The notes under the pieces were generated by a model. It ran no database searches. It had not been told where the DNA came from and worked only from the letters and a program-made list of their open reading frames with translations. Both the position numbers and the translations under genes were made by a program. 23,631 nucleotides of DNA from a virus: positions 1-23,631 of IMG/VR virus record IMGVR_UViG_3300049893_003531; one strand, 5' to 3'. This document shows positions 7,754 to 15,112 of the stretch, piece by piece; within the stretch, counting starts at the first letter, position 1, and each line of letters opens with the position of its first letter.

Positions 7754-9748
7754 ATGACCAAACAACTCTACGAAGAGGCTCTTGCCGACGTCAAGAAGCT
7801 GCGTGAAGTCGCAGAGGGAAATGCGATGCGCGCTGTCTTTGAGGCCGTCACGCCTCGCATTAAGGATCTGATCGAGAACGAGCTTCTTCGAGAGCCCGGC
7901 CTTGATGGCGACCCAGACGATGAAAGCCTGCTCTTTGATGATGAGGCTGGACTTCCTGGAACGGACACAGCGCCTATGGTCCCTGCAGCTGTCGCATCTG
8001 CTGCACCTTTGCCCGGAACTTCAATGTCCGTTGGAATGCCGGGAGAATCTGTCCCAGAGACAACTCCTCTTGGAAGCAATCCTGGGATGACAGCCAGTAC
8101 AGCTCCCATCACTCCGACTGCTGCAGGCGTCATGCCTTCATCGATGCCTGCTGTATCATTGGATTCGACCGGTGCAGCAGTCTTGGATCTCGGTCAGTTG
8201 ACATCTGAGGAACAGCCACTTCCTCCGCTCGACGGTGAGCCTATGGACGAACTTCCTCCCGGTGAGGACGACGTCTATGAGCTCAGCTTTGAGTCAGCGG
8301 TAGCGCTTGGGGCAGTTCTATCGAACGTCGACAAGAGAGAGGCGCCTTTCGCTGCCAAAACAAAGAAACTTGTGGAAGAGACTCGCCGTCTGGTGACGGC
8401 GTCTAAGATGATCAAGGAATCTGCGGGCTATGCCAGCGTTATCGATTCGACTATTTCAAAAGTCGAGAATACGTATGCGTACCTTCAGGAGAATCTGACA
8501 TCGTCCGCAAGGAAGAAGGATTACGAAAACGCCCTAGAGCGTTGCTTTCAGACTCTCAAGAAGCTCACGGAGCAGAACATGAACAAGACCGGAAAGAACA
8601 AGCTCAGCGAAGGAAAGCTGACCTTCACCATCGATGGCCTCCCGGATGACATCGAGGATTCGCTGGAAGGTCTCAACATCGAGATCGAGGCCCCGGCGGG
8701 CGAGGAAGGCGAAGAAGGCGGCGACGAGCTGGATCTCGGCGGCGACGAGGGTGGTGAGGGCGATGAGCTCGACCTCGGCGGCGATGAGGAAGGCGGAGAC
8801 GACGGCGCTGAGCTGGATCTCGGCGGCGACGATGAGGACAAGATGGAGTCCCGCAAGCTGTCCGACGACACAATCGTCGAGATCAGCGAGTCAATGCTCC
8901 GAAGAGAGATCAGCCGCATGAAGGCTCTCCGCGAGGAGAAGGACATGCCCAAGAATGCTCCCAAGGGCCACGGCGCCGGCAAGGTCGCCAAGGGATTCCA
9001 GGAGAAGGATGAGGGTGACCCATTCGAGCATGGCAAGGTGACAACCGAGTCAGACGGCGCCGATGATGCTGATGACAAGAAGAAGGACCTCGATGAGGTC
9101 GACGGTTGCGTCGATGAGCTCGATGAGTACGACGGCATGGGTCAGGCAACTGATCACTCGAATGATGATGAGCAGACGAACAAGCAGAATAGAATGCCCG
9201 AAGCGTTCCGTCGTCGCCTCGCAGCTGAGCGCAAGCTCCAGGCTGAGGCTCGTGAGCGCGCCGCCTCCGCCAAGAAGCGCGGTCTTATGGGAATCTACGA
9301 AGTTCAGGCAAGAAGGTTCAACGAGTCTGTGGCTCGCGTGAATGCCATGAAGAGCCGCCTCGCAGAGGCGGGCAAGAAGGTCAGCCAGAATGGCTCCTCC
9401 ACAGGGTCCGCGGAGAACCAGAAGCTCCGCGCAGAGTTGGCAGAAAAGAGTCTGTTCAACGCAAAGCTTCTCTACGCGAACAAGCTTCTCCAGAACGAGT
9501 CTCTCACCAAGCGCCAGAAGGCGGAGATGATTGAGCGGCTCGACGAGGCGAAGAACGACCGCGAGGTGAAGCTGGTGTACGAGTCGCTCGTGAAGACGCT
9601 GCAGAGCACCAAGAAGCTGTCGGAAGGCAGCGACCGTGCTCTTATCGGTTCGTCGTCTCGTGCATCGCGTCCCGCCTCAGCCACATCCAATCTCAACGAG
9701 AGCTACGAAGCCGATCGTTGGGCAAGGCTGGCGGGCATCATCAAGTGA
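7754..9748 (+). CDS. Probable prohead scaffold protein (gp22 position), with acidic repeats and RWxxLAGIIK tail
   Basis: Directly upstream of the capsid gene, where T4 has its main scaffold gene 22, lies this 664-residue acidic protein. T4 gp22 is about 270 residues, so this one is very large. In order: an N-terminal helix ending RIKDLIENELLRE (35-47), resembling the targeting helices of neighbouring genes; a Pro/Gly/Ser-rich linker (about 50-170); helices (175-290); a Gly/Asp/Glu region (315-362) with three ELDLGGD repeats; a further charged linker; and a long Ala/Glu/Lys/Arg coiled-coil region (about 480-635). The tail RWARLAGIIK (655-664) is shared with the ParB-fold protein at 13650. Scaffold C-termini commonly bind the capsid shell, so the tail may be a shell or core docking element (inference). 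Ribosome site AGAGGA. Confidence 0.85.
   Translation: MTKQLYEEALADVKKLREVAEGNAMRAVFEAVTPRIKDLIENELLREPGLDGDPDDESLLFDDEAGLPGTDTAPMVPAAVASAAPLPGTSMSVGMPGESVPETTPLGSNPGMTASTAPITPTAAGVMPSSMPAVSLDSTGAAVLDLGQLTSEEQPLPPLDGEPMDELPPGEDDVYELSFESAVALGAVLSNVDKREAPFAAKTKKLVEETRRLVTASKMIKESAGYASVIDSTISKVENTYAYLQENLTSSARKKDYENALERCFQTLKKLTEQNMNKTGKNKLSEGKLTFTIDGLPDDIEDSLEGLNIEIEAPAGEEGEEGGDELDLGGDEGGEGDELDLGGDEEGGDDGAELDLGGDDEDKMESRKLSDDTIVEISESMLRREISRMKALREEKDMPKNAPKGHGAGKVAKGFQEKDEGDPFEHGKVTTESDGADDADDKKKDLDEVDGCVDELDEYDGMGQATDHSNDDEQTNKQNRMPEAFRRRLAAERKLQAEARERAASAKKRGLMGIYEVQARRFNESVARVNAMKSRLAEAGKKVSQNGSSTGSAENQKLRAELAEKSLFNAKLLYANKLLQNESLTKRQKAEMIERLDEAKNDREVKLVYESLVKTLQSTKKLSEGSDRALIGSSSRASRPASATSNLNESYEADRWARLAGIIK
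8720..8835 (+). repeat. Three in-frame acidic repeats (GAGCTGGATCTCGGCGGCGA type) in the scaffold gene
   Basis: Three near-identical 21-base units encoding ELDLGGD occur at about 8726, 8765 and 8811. They differ mainly at synonymous positions and are separated by Gly/Glu codons. The repeats could expand or shrink by slippage or recombination, giving length variation in the linker. Confidence 0.8.
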
Positions 9749-9765
9749 TGTGAACCCCCACCCAA

Positions 9766-9781
9766 CTATATCGACTCAGGA
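9766..9781 (+). promoter_or_regulatory. Candidate late promoter/leader element CTATATCGACTCAGGA before the capsid gene
   Basis: It lies 10-25 bases before the capsid ATG and matches the element at 1973-1988 in 13 of 16 positions. CTATA may be a late -10-like box. AGGAGA is the capsid ribosome site, about 8 bases from the ATG. The capsid gene is expected to be the most strongly expressed late gene, so a promoter here is plausible but unproven. Confidence 0.4.
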
Positions 9782-9790
9782 GACAAGACA

Positions 9791-11662
9791 ATGGCATCTA
9801 ACAAGTTTTTCAGCCTCGAGCAGCTGGCTCAGGGCATTCGTGACAAGCACGTCGGCGCAGAGCGTGCACGTCTGACGGAGAAGTGGAGCCGCACGGGCCT
9901 CCTCCGCGGACTCGACGGCCAGAAGCGTGAGATGATGTCGCAGCTTCTCGAGAACCAGACGGCTCAGCTTCTCCGTGAAGCGAACGTCCTCTCGACGGGC
10001 GGCGGCAACGTCGTCGGCAGCGGCCAGATCCAGGGCTTCAGCAATGTCGCCTTCCCGATCGTCCGCCGCGTGTTCGGAGGCCTCGTGGCCAACGAGCTCG
10101 TTTCGATCCAGCCAATGAGCCTCCCCGCGGGACTCATCTTCTACCTCGACTACGTGTACGGCGGCGATGTTGGCAAGCCCACGGGCGCCACCTCTTCGAC
10201 CTACACCCGCGGCCAGTCGCTGTACAACAGCCCGACTGGCAAGGGCATTCAGTCGTCGTCTCTCGGCGTCGGCGGTATGTACGACCTGGTGAACACGGGC
10301 TACTCTCGCGTCACTGGCTCGGCAATGGCTCTGTCCTTCACCGCAGTCGGCGCCTGGAAGGGCACCAACGGTGACACATGGACCTCGGGCGGCACCCTCG
10401 CCGCGGCCACCGACTTCAGCGGAACGAACGCTCGCTTCGCGAACTACGACAGCCAGGTGGAGAACGACCTCGCAGCGGGAACCCTCGACGCAGCATTCGC
10501 TGTTGTTGACATCTCGACTGCTGGATTTGCCAACATGGACAAGCTCGCTGCCAACCAGCTCGCTGTTCACGACGGCGTCGCCGGCCCTGGAACGGCTTGG
10601 GGTGAGACCTATCAGGTCGGCACCGGAATCCTGAACCTCCGCCGCACCAACGTGCGCGGTAACTGGAGCGCAGGAACCTTCACACCAGATGCACTCAACG
10701 GTACACACATCCTGACCATGGTCAAGGGTGCCAACGGCGCTCTTCTCTCTGGCTCGGCCGGAAACGTTGACGTCACCTTCTCGGTGTCGTCTGCTCTGTC
10801 GGTCGACTCCTCCAGCGGTGCAACCGTGACGATTCCCTCCTTCGAGTCTGACTTCGGCGCCACCCCGTCGCCGGTCATCCCGGAGATCGAGATCAAGATC
10901 GAGTCTATCTCGATCGTCGCTGAGACCCGCAAGCTCCGCGCGAAGTGGAGCCCTGAGATGGCTCAGGACCTCAACGCGTACCACAGCACGGACGCCGAGG
11001 TCGAGCTCACCTCGATCCTCTCGGAGCAGATCGCTCTCGAGATTGATCGCGAGATCCTCAACGACCTGCTCACGCAGGCCAACGGCGCGAACTTCTACTG
11101 GAGCCGCTCGCCCGGTCGCTTCGTCAACAAGCGCACCGGCGCCCGCCAGGCTCTCTCGGACTCGCTCCAGATCGGACCTCAGTTCACTGGCACGATTCGT
11201 GAGTGGTATGAGTCGCTCATCGAGACCATCATCGACGTGGCGAATGAGATCCACAGGAAGACCCTCCGCGGCTCCGCGAACTTCCTCGTGACCGGCCCCG
11301 ACGTCTGCACCATCCTCGAGAGCTCGGTCCTCTACAAGCCGAAGTTCTCCATGGACGGTGAGGGACAGGTCGGATCCCCCTTCACCATCGGCGCAGAGGC
11401 GATCGGCACCGTGTCGAACCGCTTCACGGTCTACAAGGACCCCTACTTCCCCCGCAACCGCATCCTCGTCGGTTACAAGGGCGGCAGCTACCTCGAGACC
11501 GGCTACGTGTACGCCCCGTACGTTCCCCTCATCGTCACCCCGACGATCTTCGCACCCGAGGACTTCACACCCCGCAAGGGCGTGATGACCCGGTACGGCA
11601 AGAAGACGGTCCGCTCGGACTTCTACGGAACCGTCACCCTCCTCGACATGCAGGTCATCTGA
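9791..11662 (+). CDS. Major capsid protein (T4 gp23-like)
   Basis: The main shell protein, 623 residues against 521 in T4. Family hallmarks are EKWSRTGLL (30-38), MMSQLLENQTAQLLRE (48-63), FPIVRRVFGGLVANELVSIQ (88-107), PAGLIFYLDYVYGG (112-125) and a C-terminal HK97-core block IKIESISIVAETRKLRAKWS (368-387) to QIALEIDREIL (413-423). LLRE63/A64 is a good match to the gp21 cleavage rule and to the T4 maturation site after residue 65. Residues about 130-362 are Gly/Ser/Thr-rich with low family similarity and probably form an insertion domain on the outer surface. Codons are strikingly C-ending (CTC, GTC, ACC, CGC) compared with TerL and portal, suggesting selection for high expression. A strong hairpin terminator follows. 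Confidence 0.96.
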   Translation: MASNKFFSLEQLAQGIRDKHVGAERARLTEKWSRTGLLRGLDGQKREMMSQLLENQTAQLLREANVLSTGGGNVVGSGQIQGFSNVAFPIVRRVFGGLVANELVSIQPMSLPAGLIFYLDYVYGGDVGKPTGATSSTYTRGQSLYNSPTGKGIQSSSLGVGGMYDLVNTGYSRVTGSAMALSFTAVGAWKGTNGDTWTSGGTLAAATDFSGTNARFANYDSQVENDLAAGTLDAAFAVVDISTAGFANMDKLAANQLAVHDGVAGPGTAWGETYQVGTGILNLRRTNVRGNWSAGTFTPDALNGTHILTMVKGANGALLSGSAGNVDVTFSVSSALSVDSSSGATVTIPSFESDFGATPSPVIPEIEIKIESISIVAETRKLRAKWSPEMAQDLNAYHSTDAEVELTSILSEQIALEIDREILNDLLTQANGANFYWSRSPGRFVNKRTGARQALSDSLQIGPQFTGTIREWYESLIETIIDVANEIHRKTLRGSANFLVTGPDVCTILESSVLYKPKFSMDGEGQVGSPFTIGAEAIGTVSNRFTVYKDPYFPRNRILVGYKGGSYLETGYVYAPYVPLIVTPTIFAPEDFTPRKGVMTRYGKKTVRSDFYGTVTLLDMQVI

Positions 11663-11684
11663 TCAGCGGCTGAGGAAAGAGGCA

Positions 11685-11708
11685 GGAGGCCGCCGCAAGG
11701 CGGCCTTC
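11685..11708 (+). terminator. GNRA-type hairpin terminator after the capsid gene
   Basis: The arms AGGCCGCC and GGCGGCCT pair perfectly (8 bp, 11687-11694 with 11699-11706) around a GCAA tetraloop. They are followed by TTCGCCATTT rather than a strong T run. This marks the end of the head operon. It could partly be an mRNA-stabilising hairpin given the weak T tract. Confidence 0.75.
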
Positions 11709-11766
11709 GCCATTTAAGCGCCCTAAAACATGCGTGAAATGAGTGCGTCTTTCTTCTTGGGGCCGC

Positions 11767-11779
11767 ATATTTACGGGCA
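11767..11779 (+). promoter_or_regulatory. Candidate late promoter, ATATTTACGGGCA
   Basis: The TATTTA core (11768-11773) with following CGGGCA recurs as CTATTTACGGGCA at 18479-18491. Its predicted start of transcription (six bases past the last A) is about 11779. That gives a 16-base leader with AGGAG before the gene at 11795. It lies just after the capsid terminator, as expected for a new transcription unit. Confidence 0.55.
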
Positions 11780-11794
11780 ACGCAGGAGCATCCC

Positions 11795-12271
11795 ATGGCA
11801 GTACGAGTCAGAATCACAGCTAACGGCATCATCGAAGAGCAGGTCACCGACGTCAACCCCACGTCCGAAGTCACCTTCGACGTTCCCGTCACGCTCACCT
11901 CAGAAACAAGCACATCTGAGTCAATCGGCACACTTGCAGTGACTTCTCAGCTCCAGCCCAGCGGCTCTACCGTCTTCCCGCTCGCCGCTGCTGTTCAAGT
12001 GATCAAAGAGGCACAGGATCCTTCGTGGACTCAGGTTGATGTGTCGGGAAAGACCGTCGTTCCCGTCTCCGCATCGATCACGGGCACGGTCGGCGGATTC
12101 ACTGTCGTCGGAGCGACCCCAGGACAGATGTGCATCTTCGTGAACACAGGGCCCAAGACCGTGAGGATGGCTCCGCTCGCTGACAGCACTTATCCCAACA
12201 TCCCGCCCAACATGATGTTTCAGGCGCTCTTCATCGGATCGAATTGGTATAAGATGAGCGGATCTTACTGA
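11795..12271 (+). CDS. Uncharacterised beta-rich protein, possible virion surface protein
   Basis: This 158-residue protein is rich in Val, Thr and Ser, with alternating hydrophobic strands (VRVRITANGIIEEQV, EVTFDVPVTLTS, VPVSASITGTVGGFTVVG) and the ending FIGSNWYKMSGSY. It has no helix-rich N-terminal targeting motif and no catalytic signature. The composition fits a beta-sandwich decoration or fibre-type protein. Its place immediately after the capsid gene, with its own candidate promoter and AGGAG ribosome site, favours a head-decoration role, but this is inference. It converges on the LamG gene across a nested inverted repeat. Confidence 0.8.
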   Translation: MAVRVRITANGIIEEQVTDVNPTSEVTFDVPVTLTSETSTSESIGTLAVTSQLQPSGSTVFPLAAAVQVIKEAQDPSWTQVDVSGKTVVPVSASITGTVGGFTVVGATPGQMCIFVNTGPKTVRMAPLADSTYPNIPPNMMFQALFIGSNWYKMSGSY

Positions 12272-12272
12272 G

Positions 12273-12394
12273 TCTAAGCGCAGCCTGTAAAGGAACGACC
12301 ATCGGAGACACGCAGAAATTCTCTGTGTATTTCTCCGATGGTCGACCTGTTTGGTTTATCGGAATATTCTAGGACTTGCTCATTCGCGCTTAGA
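12273..12394. terminator. Bidirectional terminator: nested inverted repeat between convergent genes
   Basis: The inner arms GACCATCGGAGA (12297-12308) and TCTCCGATGGTC (12332-12343) are perfect 12-bp complements. The 23 bases between them can pair further (CACGCAGA with TCTGTGT-type pairing). An outer perfect 9-bp pair, TCTAAGCGC (12273-12281) and GCGCTTAGA (12386-12394), encloses the whole gap and touches both genes: it starts 2 bases after the + strand stop and covers the - strand stop. T-rich stretches flank on both strands. Termination of the two convergent transcripts is the likely role. Confidence 0.75.
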
Positions 12395-13139
12395 AAGGTC
12401 TCAGAGCTGATCTTGTTGCACCTTGCTTTGGCGTCACCGACACGCCGTTGCCGCTCGAGTCTGCGTAAGCACCAGAAACGCTTCGCACATTGAGCAGTAG
12501 TTTTGTCCCAGCGACGGAGCTAGGCAGAGAACGACTCGGCGTGAAATCACTTACATACAGAGCGGCTCCAACGACATATCTGAAGCCTGTGATCTGACCC
12601 ATAAAGAACGTGGAATCAACAGCATTTCCAATCACGCCGTCGGCTGTCTCTGTTGCGATGGCAAAATAGTGTCCTGCGTTATACGCAGCATTGTTTGAAT
12701 TGTTCGACCCTGCCCCCGAGATGTTAGTTCCATTTCTGTAGGCTTTCACGACTCCCGAGGATCGCACGATCGCATAGTGGACCCAAGTGTTTAGAGTTGC
12801 ATTGTGCGAACCCAGCGATGTCCCGACGGCGTTGGCTCCCGTGCCCAACCAGTAGTAGAAGTTTCCAGCAGAGAAGCTGACAGCTGCGGTACAGCCCACC
12901 GAGTACTTTCCGATCGACCAGATTCTCGCGTTGGTCTGAAGATTTTCCGTTCTCTGCCACCACTCTACCGTAAGGTCACCTGTTCCTGGCGCAAACGATG
13001 CAGAGTTTTCGACGAGAGAAAAATCGTTCGTACCGTCAAACGACATCGAACCGGCAAGCGGAGAAGAGAATCCACTGCCGAACCCAACGCTGCCAAGCTC
13101 GCTGCTCCCCCAGTCTTGGTTGAAACCGCAGTCACCCAT
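12390..13139 (-). CDS. LamG/concanavalin A-like lectin-fold protein
   Basis: The 249-residue protein has the pattern of a LamG-type jelly-roll: SMSFDGTNDFSLVEN (31-45), then DLTVEWWQR, a middle NTWVHYAIVRSSGVVKAYRNG (the strand pair typical of the family), GQITGFRYVVGAALY and FTPSRSLP, ending TKLLLNV near the C-terminus. Such domains bind glycans and are common on virion surfaces and fibres. No signal peptide is seen. It is second in a two-gene - strand unit, 7 bases after the 129-residue gene, inside an otherwise + strand late region, with only a weak ribosome site. I infer a surface-displayed adhesion or decoration protein. Ligand and virion location are unknown. Confidence 0.85.
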   Translation of the reverse strand: MGDCGFNQDWGSSELGSVGFGSGFSSPLAGSMSFDGTNDFSLVENSASFAPGTGDLTVEWWQRTENLQTNARIWSIGKYSVGCTAAVSFSAGNFYYWLGTGANAVGTSLGSHNATLNTWVHYAIVRSSGVVKAYRNGTNISGAGSNNSNNAAYNAGHYFAIATETADGVIGNAVDSTFFMGQITGFRYVVGAALYVSDFTPSRSLPSSVAGTKLLLNVRSVSGAYADSSGNGVSVTPKQGATRSALRPF

Positions 13140-13146
13140 GGTCGTT

Positions 13147-13536
13147 TCAGCCGACGCCCGGGAAGCCGCTGGATGCAGAGATCGGAGTCAACATGCTCGA
13201 TGGAATCGTCGTCAGACCGCACACTAGCGAGAAGCTGGTCGTTCCTCCGCCGGCTCCCGACAGGAACAGACGATCAGACCTCAGATCAGCAGAGAAAGAC
13301 TCAGATCCGCTGAGGATGAAGAAGTTGGAGTTTGATGGCTTGAGGCCGTTGGCAGTAAATGCAACAGCCAATGTTCCCGCTGCAGAGGTGTTTCTCACCA
13401 CAATGAATTTGGAGATGTATCCGAACGGGATCTCCACTGTGCTGCCCTGAGCCACTGTCGATGATGTGACGAACGGCGTTGATGAAATTTGATAGGCGCT
13501 GACGTAGCCTTCGCCCTGCATCGGATAGTTTAGCAT
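13147..13536 (-). CDS. Uncharacterised beta-rich protein, putative virion decoration protein
   Basis: This 129-residue protein is rich in Ser, Thr, Gly and Val, with strand-like segments GSTVEIPFGYISKFIVVRN, GTLAVAFTANG, NFFILSGSESFSADL and DRLFLSGAGG, ending in a Ser/Gly/Pro tail. It looks like a small single-domain beta-sandwich. It leads the - strand pair and precedes the LamG gene, so the two are probably co-expressed and may act together on the virion. A GAGGTG ribosome site lies 8 bases before the ATG. The divergent gap upstream holds a TAATTA box (13558-13563), which could be its promoter. No function can be assigned from sequence. Confidence 0.8.
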   Translation of the reverse strand: MLNYPMQGEGYVSAYQISSTPFVTSSTVAQGSTVEIPFGYISKFIVVRNTSAAGTLAVAFTANGLKPSNSNFFILSGSESFSADLRSDRLFLSGAGGGTTSFSLVCGLTTIPSSMLTPISASSGFPGVG

Positions 13537-13622
13537 TTGTTGAACACCTCAGACACGTAATTATCGCTCTGCGGTACTTGTGATGCCTGTGGGAGTTTTT
13601 CTCGAATCGTACTAAATTCTTT

Positions 13623-13631
13623 CATACTTAC
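13623..13631 (+). promoter_or_regulatory. Candidate late promoter, CATACTTAC
   Basis: The TACTTA core (13625-13630) lies in the divergent gap (13537-13649). The predicted transcription start near 13636 gives a 14-base leader containing AGAGGTG before the ATG at 13650. Confidence 0.5.
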
Positions 13632-13649
13632 ACTCTAGAGGTGTCCCAC

Positions 13650-14645
13650 ATGCGTCGAACAGATGAGGCAAAGTTGAGAAGAGTCATTGCGAAGGCAGTT
13701 CGTTCTATGCTGCGCGAAGAGAAGCTCAGCTGGGGTTCTAACTACGAACAGTTCGTAGCGGCTATTTCTCACAATGCAGACGATCCCAAGGTCAAGGCAT
13801 TTCTCGGTGGAGGTCTCAAGGACGGCGCAGATGCTTCTGACGACAAGTTCACCTTTCAGGACGGTGCCATCGACGTGTCAAAGCTTGTTCCCACGCAGAA
13901 CGAGATCGACATCAACGGCTCTCTCAAATGGGCAATCAAGGATCCCAAGACGTTTTGCAACTATGTGACATCCGATGGTCCCTTCTCACCAGGCGGAAAG
14001 ATCGTCATCTTCAACGGTCACTACGTCATCGATGGTCACCACCGCTGGTCGCAGGTCTACTGCTGCAATAAGAATGCCAAGATCGAGGCCACCAACGCTC
14101 AGATCGAGGGAGTCGAGCCGCTCGACGTGCTCAAAGCTATGCAAGCTTCCATCGCTCTTCAGCTTGGCAAAGTCCCAACCGCCAGCGTCCAGGGGACGAA
14201 CCTGCTCCAAGTCGACAAGGGCGTTCTTGACTCATACCTCGACAAGAACCTCTCTGATCAGTTCGTGAAGGGAGTGGCGTCAAACAGCGACGCTGTGTCG
14301 AAGATGAAGTCCGCAACAGGATCTGTCACGGGTGAGGCTGATGAGGCTGCGCCTGAGGAAGGAAGCGATTCCGGAGACGTCAAGGAACTGATCAAGGCAT
14401 ACATCTGGTCCAACGTCGAGCAGATGCGCCAGACCTCGCAGCCCATCGAGGGCGCCCCCAAGAGAGACTACATGCCCCAGACAGATGATGCCAAGGGAGA
14501 TGCCGACTGGAAGATCCCACTTGCTAAGGGCGAGGTCGACGTCAAGTCGCCCCACTTCGGCAGCAAGAAAGAAGAGGGAAGAGCACCCCTCAATCACCCG
14601 ATCTTGGAGCGCTGGCAGAAGCTGTCAGGCATCATTAAGGGCTGA
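13650..14645 (+). CDS. ParB/sulfiredoxin-fold domain protein with head-targeting-like N-terminus and RWxxLxGIIK tail
   Basis: I choose ATG 13650 rather than GTG 13641, because the GTG is part of the AGAGGTG ribosome site; this gives 331 residues. The N-terminal helix KLRRVIAKAVRSMLRE (8-23) ends in a gp21-type L-R-E site. Residues about 75-155 contain KIVIFNGHYVIDGHHRWSQV (117-136), the ParB-like nuclease/Srx core, with the GHHR box at 129-132. In this fold the box binds nucleotide or phosphate; whether this protein is a CTPase, nuclease or kinase is unknown. A Glu/Asp-rich linker follows and the tail is ERWQKLSGIIKG (320-331), shared with the scaffold. The combination suggests an enzyme co-assembled inside the prohead and perhaps injected (inference). 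Confidence 0.85.
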   Translation: MRRTDEAKLRRVIAKAVRSMLREEKLSWGSNYEQFVAAISHNADDPKVKAFLGGGLKDGADASDDKFTFQDGAIDVSKLVPTQNEIDINGSLKWAIKDPKTFCNYVTSDGPFSPGGKIVIFNGHYVIDGHHRWSQVYCCNKNAKIEATNAQIEGVEPLDVLKAMQASIALQLGKVPTASVQGTNLLQVDKGVLDSYLDKNLSDQFVKGVASNSDAVSKMKSATGSVTGEADEAAPEEGSDSGDVKELIKAYIWSNVEQMRQTSQPIEGAPKRDYMPQTDDAKGDADWKIPLAKGEVDVKSPHFGSKKEEGRAPLNHPILERWQKLSGIIKG

Positions 14646-14669
14646 CCAAGCTCATTCAGAAAAATCGTG

Positions 14670-14704
14670 AGAAAATCTCCTTAGGTCAATCCGGGAGATT
14701 TTCT
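14670..14704 (+). terminator. Hairpin terminator after the ParB-fold gene
   Basis: The arms AGAAAATCTCC (14670-14680) and GGAGATTTTCT (14694-14704) are perfect 11-bp complements with a 13-base loop. The descending arm itself supplies TTTTCTTG. The A-rich upstream and T-rich downstream arms fit an intrinsic terminator that could work in both directions. Confidence 0.8.
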
Positions 14705-14748
14705 TGCATTTGTCATGCGAACAGAAAGTTCGTAGATGACAATTTGTC

Positions 14749-14777
14749 TTGAACAATGACTCTGGGTGTCGTACGAT
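14749..14777 (+). promoter_or_regulatory. Sigma70-like promoter TTGAAC - 17 bp - TACGAT
   Basis: A -35-like TTGAAC (14749-14754) and a -10-like TACGAT (14772-14777) are separated by exactly 17 bases, just after a terminator and 51 bases before the ATG at 14828. This is the only clear host-type promoter I see in the window. It suggests the gene at 14828 can be transcribed by unmodified host RNA polymerase. Confidence 0.6.
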
Positions 14778-14827
14778 GATTATCAACAGACAGAGCCACC
14801 AAATTGACTCTGAGGAGAGACATCAGC

Positions 14828-15088
14828 ATGGCACGAAAGAACTACGTTCCGTCGAACCGCAACGCCGTGATCCGCTCGCGTGAGGATCGCACTGGCAAGA
14901 CTCGCACCGAGACCCATCGTCGCGATTCGGGCGTGGACGTCGCAATCAGCACGAACCCGAAGACCAACTCGACGAACCTCTTCGTCGACCTGCCCGACGG
15001 CAACACCTTCGTCGCCGACGGCCGCACTGCTCGCACGATCTACCGAGTTCTGCAGGCGCACTACTCGGCGACCGGCAAGACCTTCTGA
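14828..15088 (+). CDS. Small basic protein in its own transcription unit, unknown function
   Basis: The 86-residue protein starts at ATG 14828, preceded by GAGGAGAG at a suitable distance; an upstream in-frame TTG (14804) has no such site. The N-terminal half is very basic (MARKNYVPSN, VIRSREDRTGKTRTETHRR). The C-terminal half has strands NLFVDLPDGNTFVADG and a helix TARTIYRVLQAHYSATGKTF. This could be a small nucleic-acid-binding protein, but no known motif is evident. It is flanked by terminators on both sides and has a sigma70-like promoter. Its codons are C-ending and CGC/CGT-rich like the capsid gene, suggesting strong expression. Early or constitutive expression in the host is inferred. 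Confidence 0.8.
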   Translation: MARKNYVPSNRNAVIRSREDRTGKTRTETHRRDSGVDVAISTNPKTNSTNLFVDLPDGNTFVADGRTARTIYRVLQAHYSATGKTF

Positions 15089-15112
15089 GGTCACCCCACA
15101 ATTAGGGAATAG

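Noticed and set aside
8548-9138. 196-codon - strand frame rich in Ser and Pro
   Set aside because: It is antisense to the acidic region of the scaffold gene; GAG/GAC codons read as Ser/Pro-type codons on the other strand, so it is a compositional shadow.
9776-11254. Long open frame of 492 codons on the - strand
   Set aside because: It is the complement of the major capsid gene. The high GC at third positions of that gene removes stops on the other strand. The translation is Arg/Val/Asp-rich without motif structure.
13641-13649. GTG start for the ParB-fold gene
   Set aside because: The GTG is part of AGAGGTG, the ribosome site that correctly serves the ATG at 13650.
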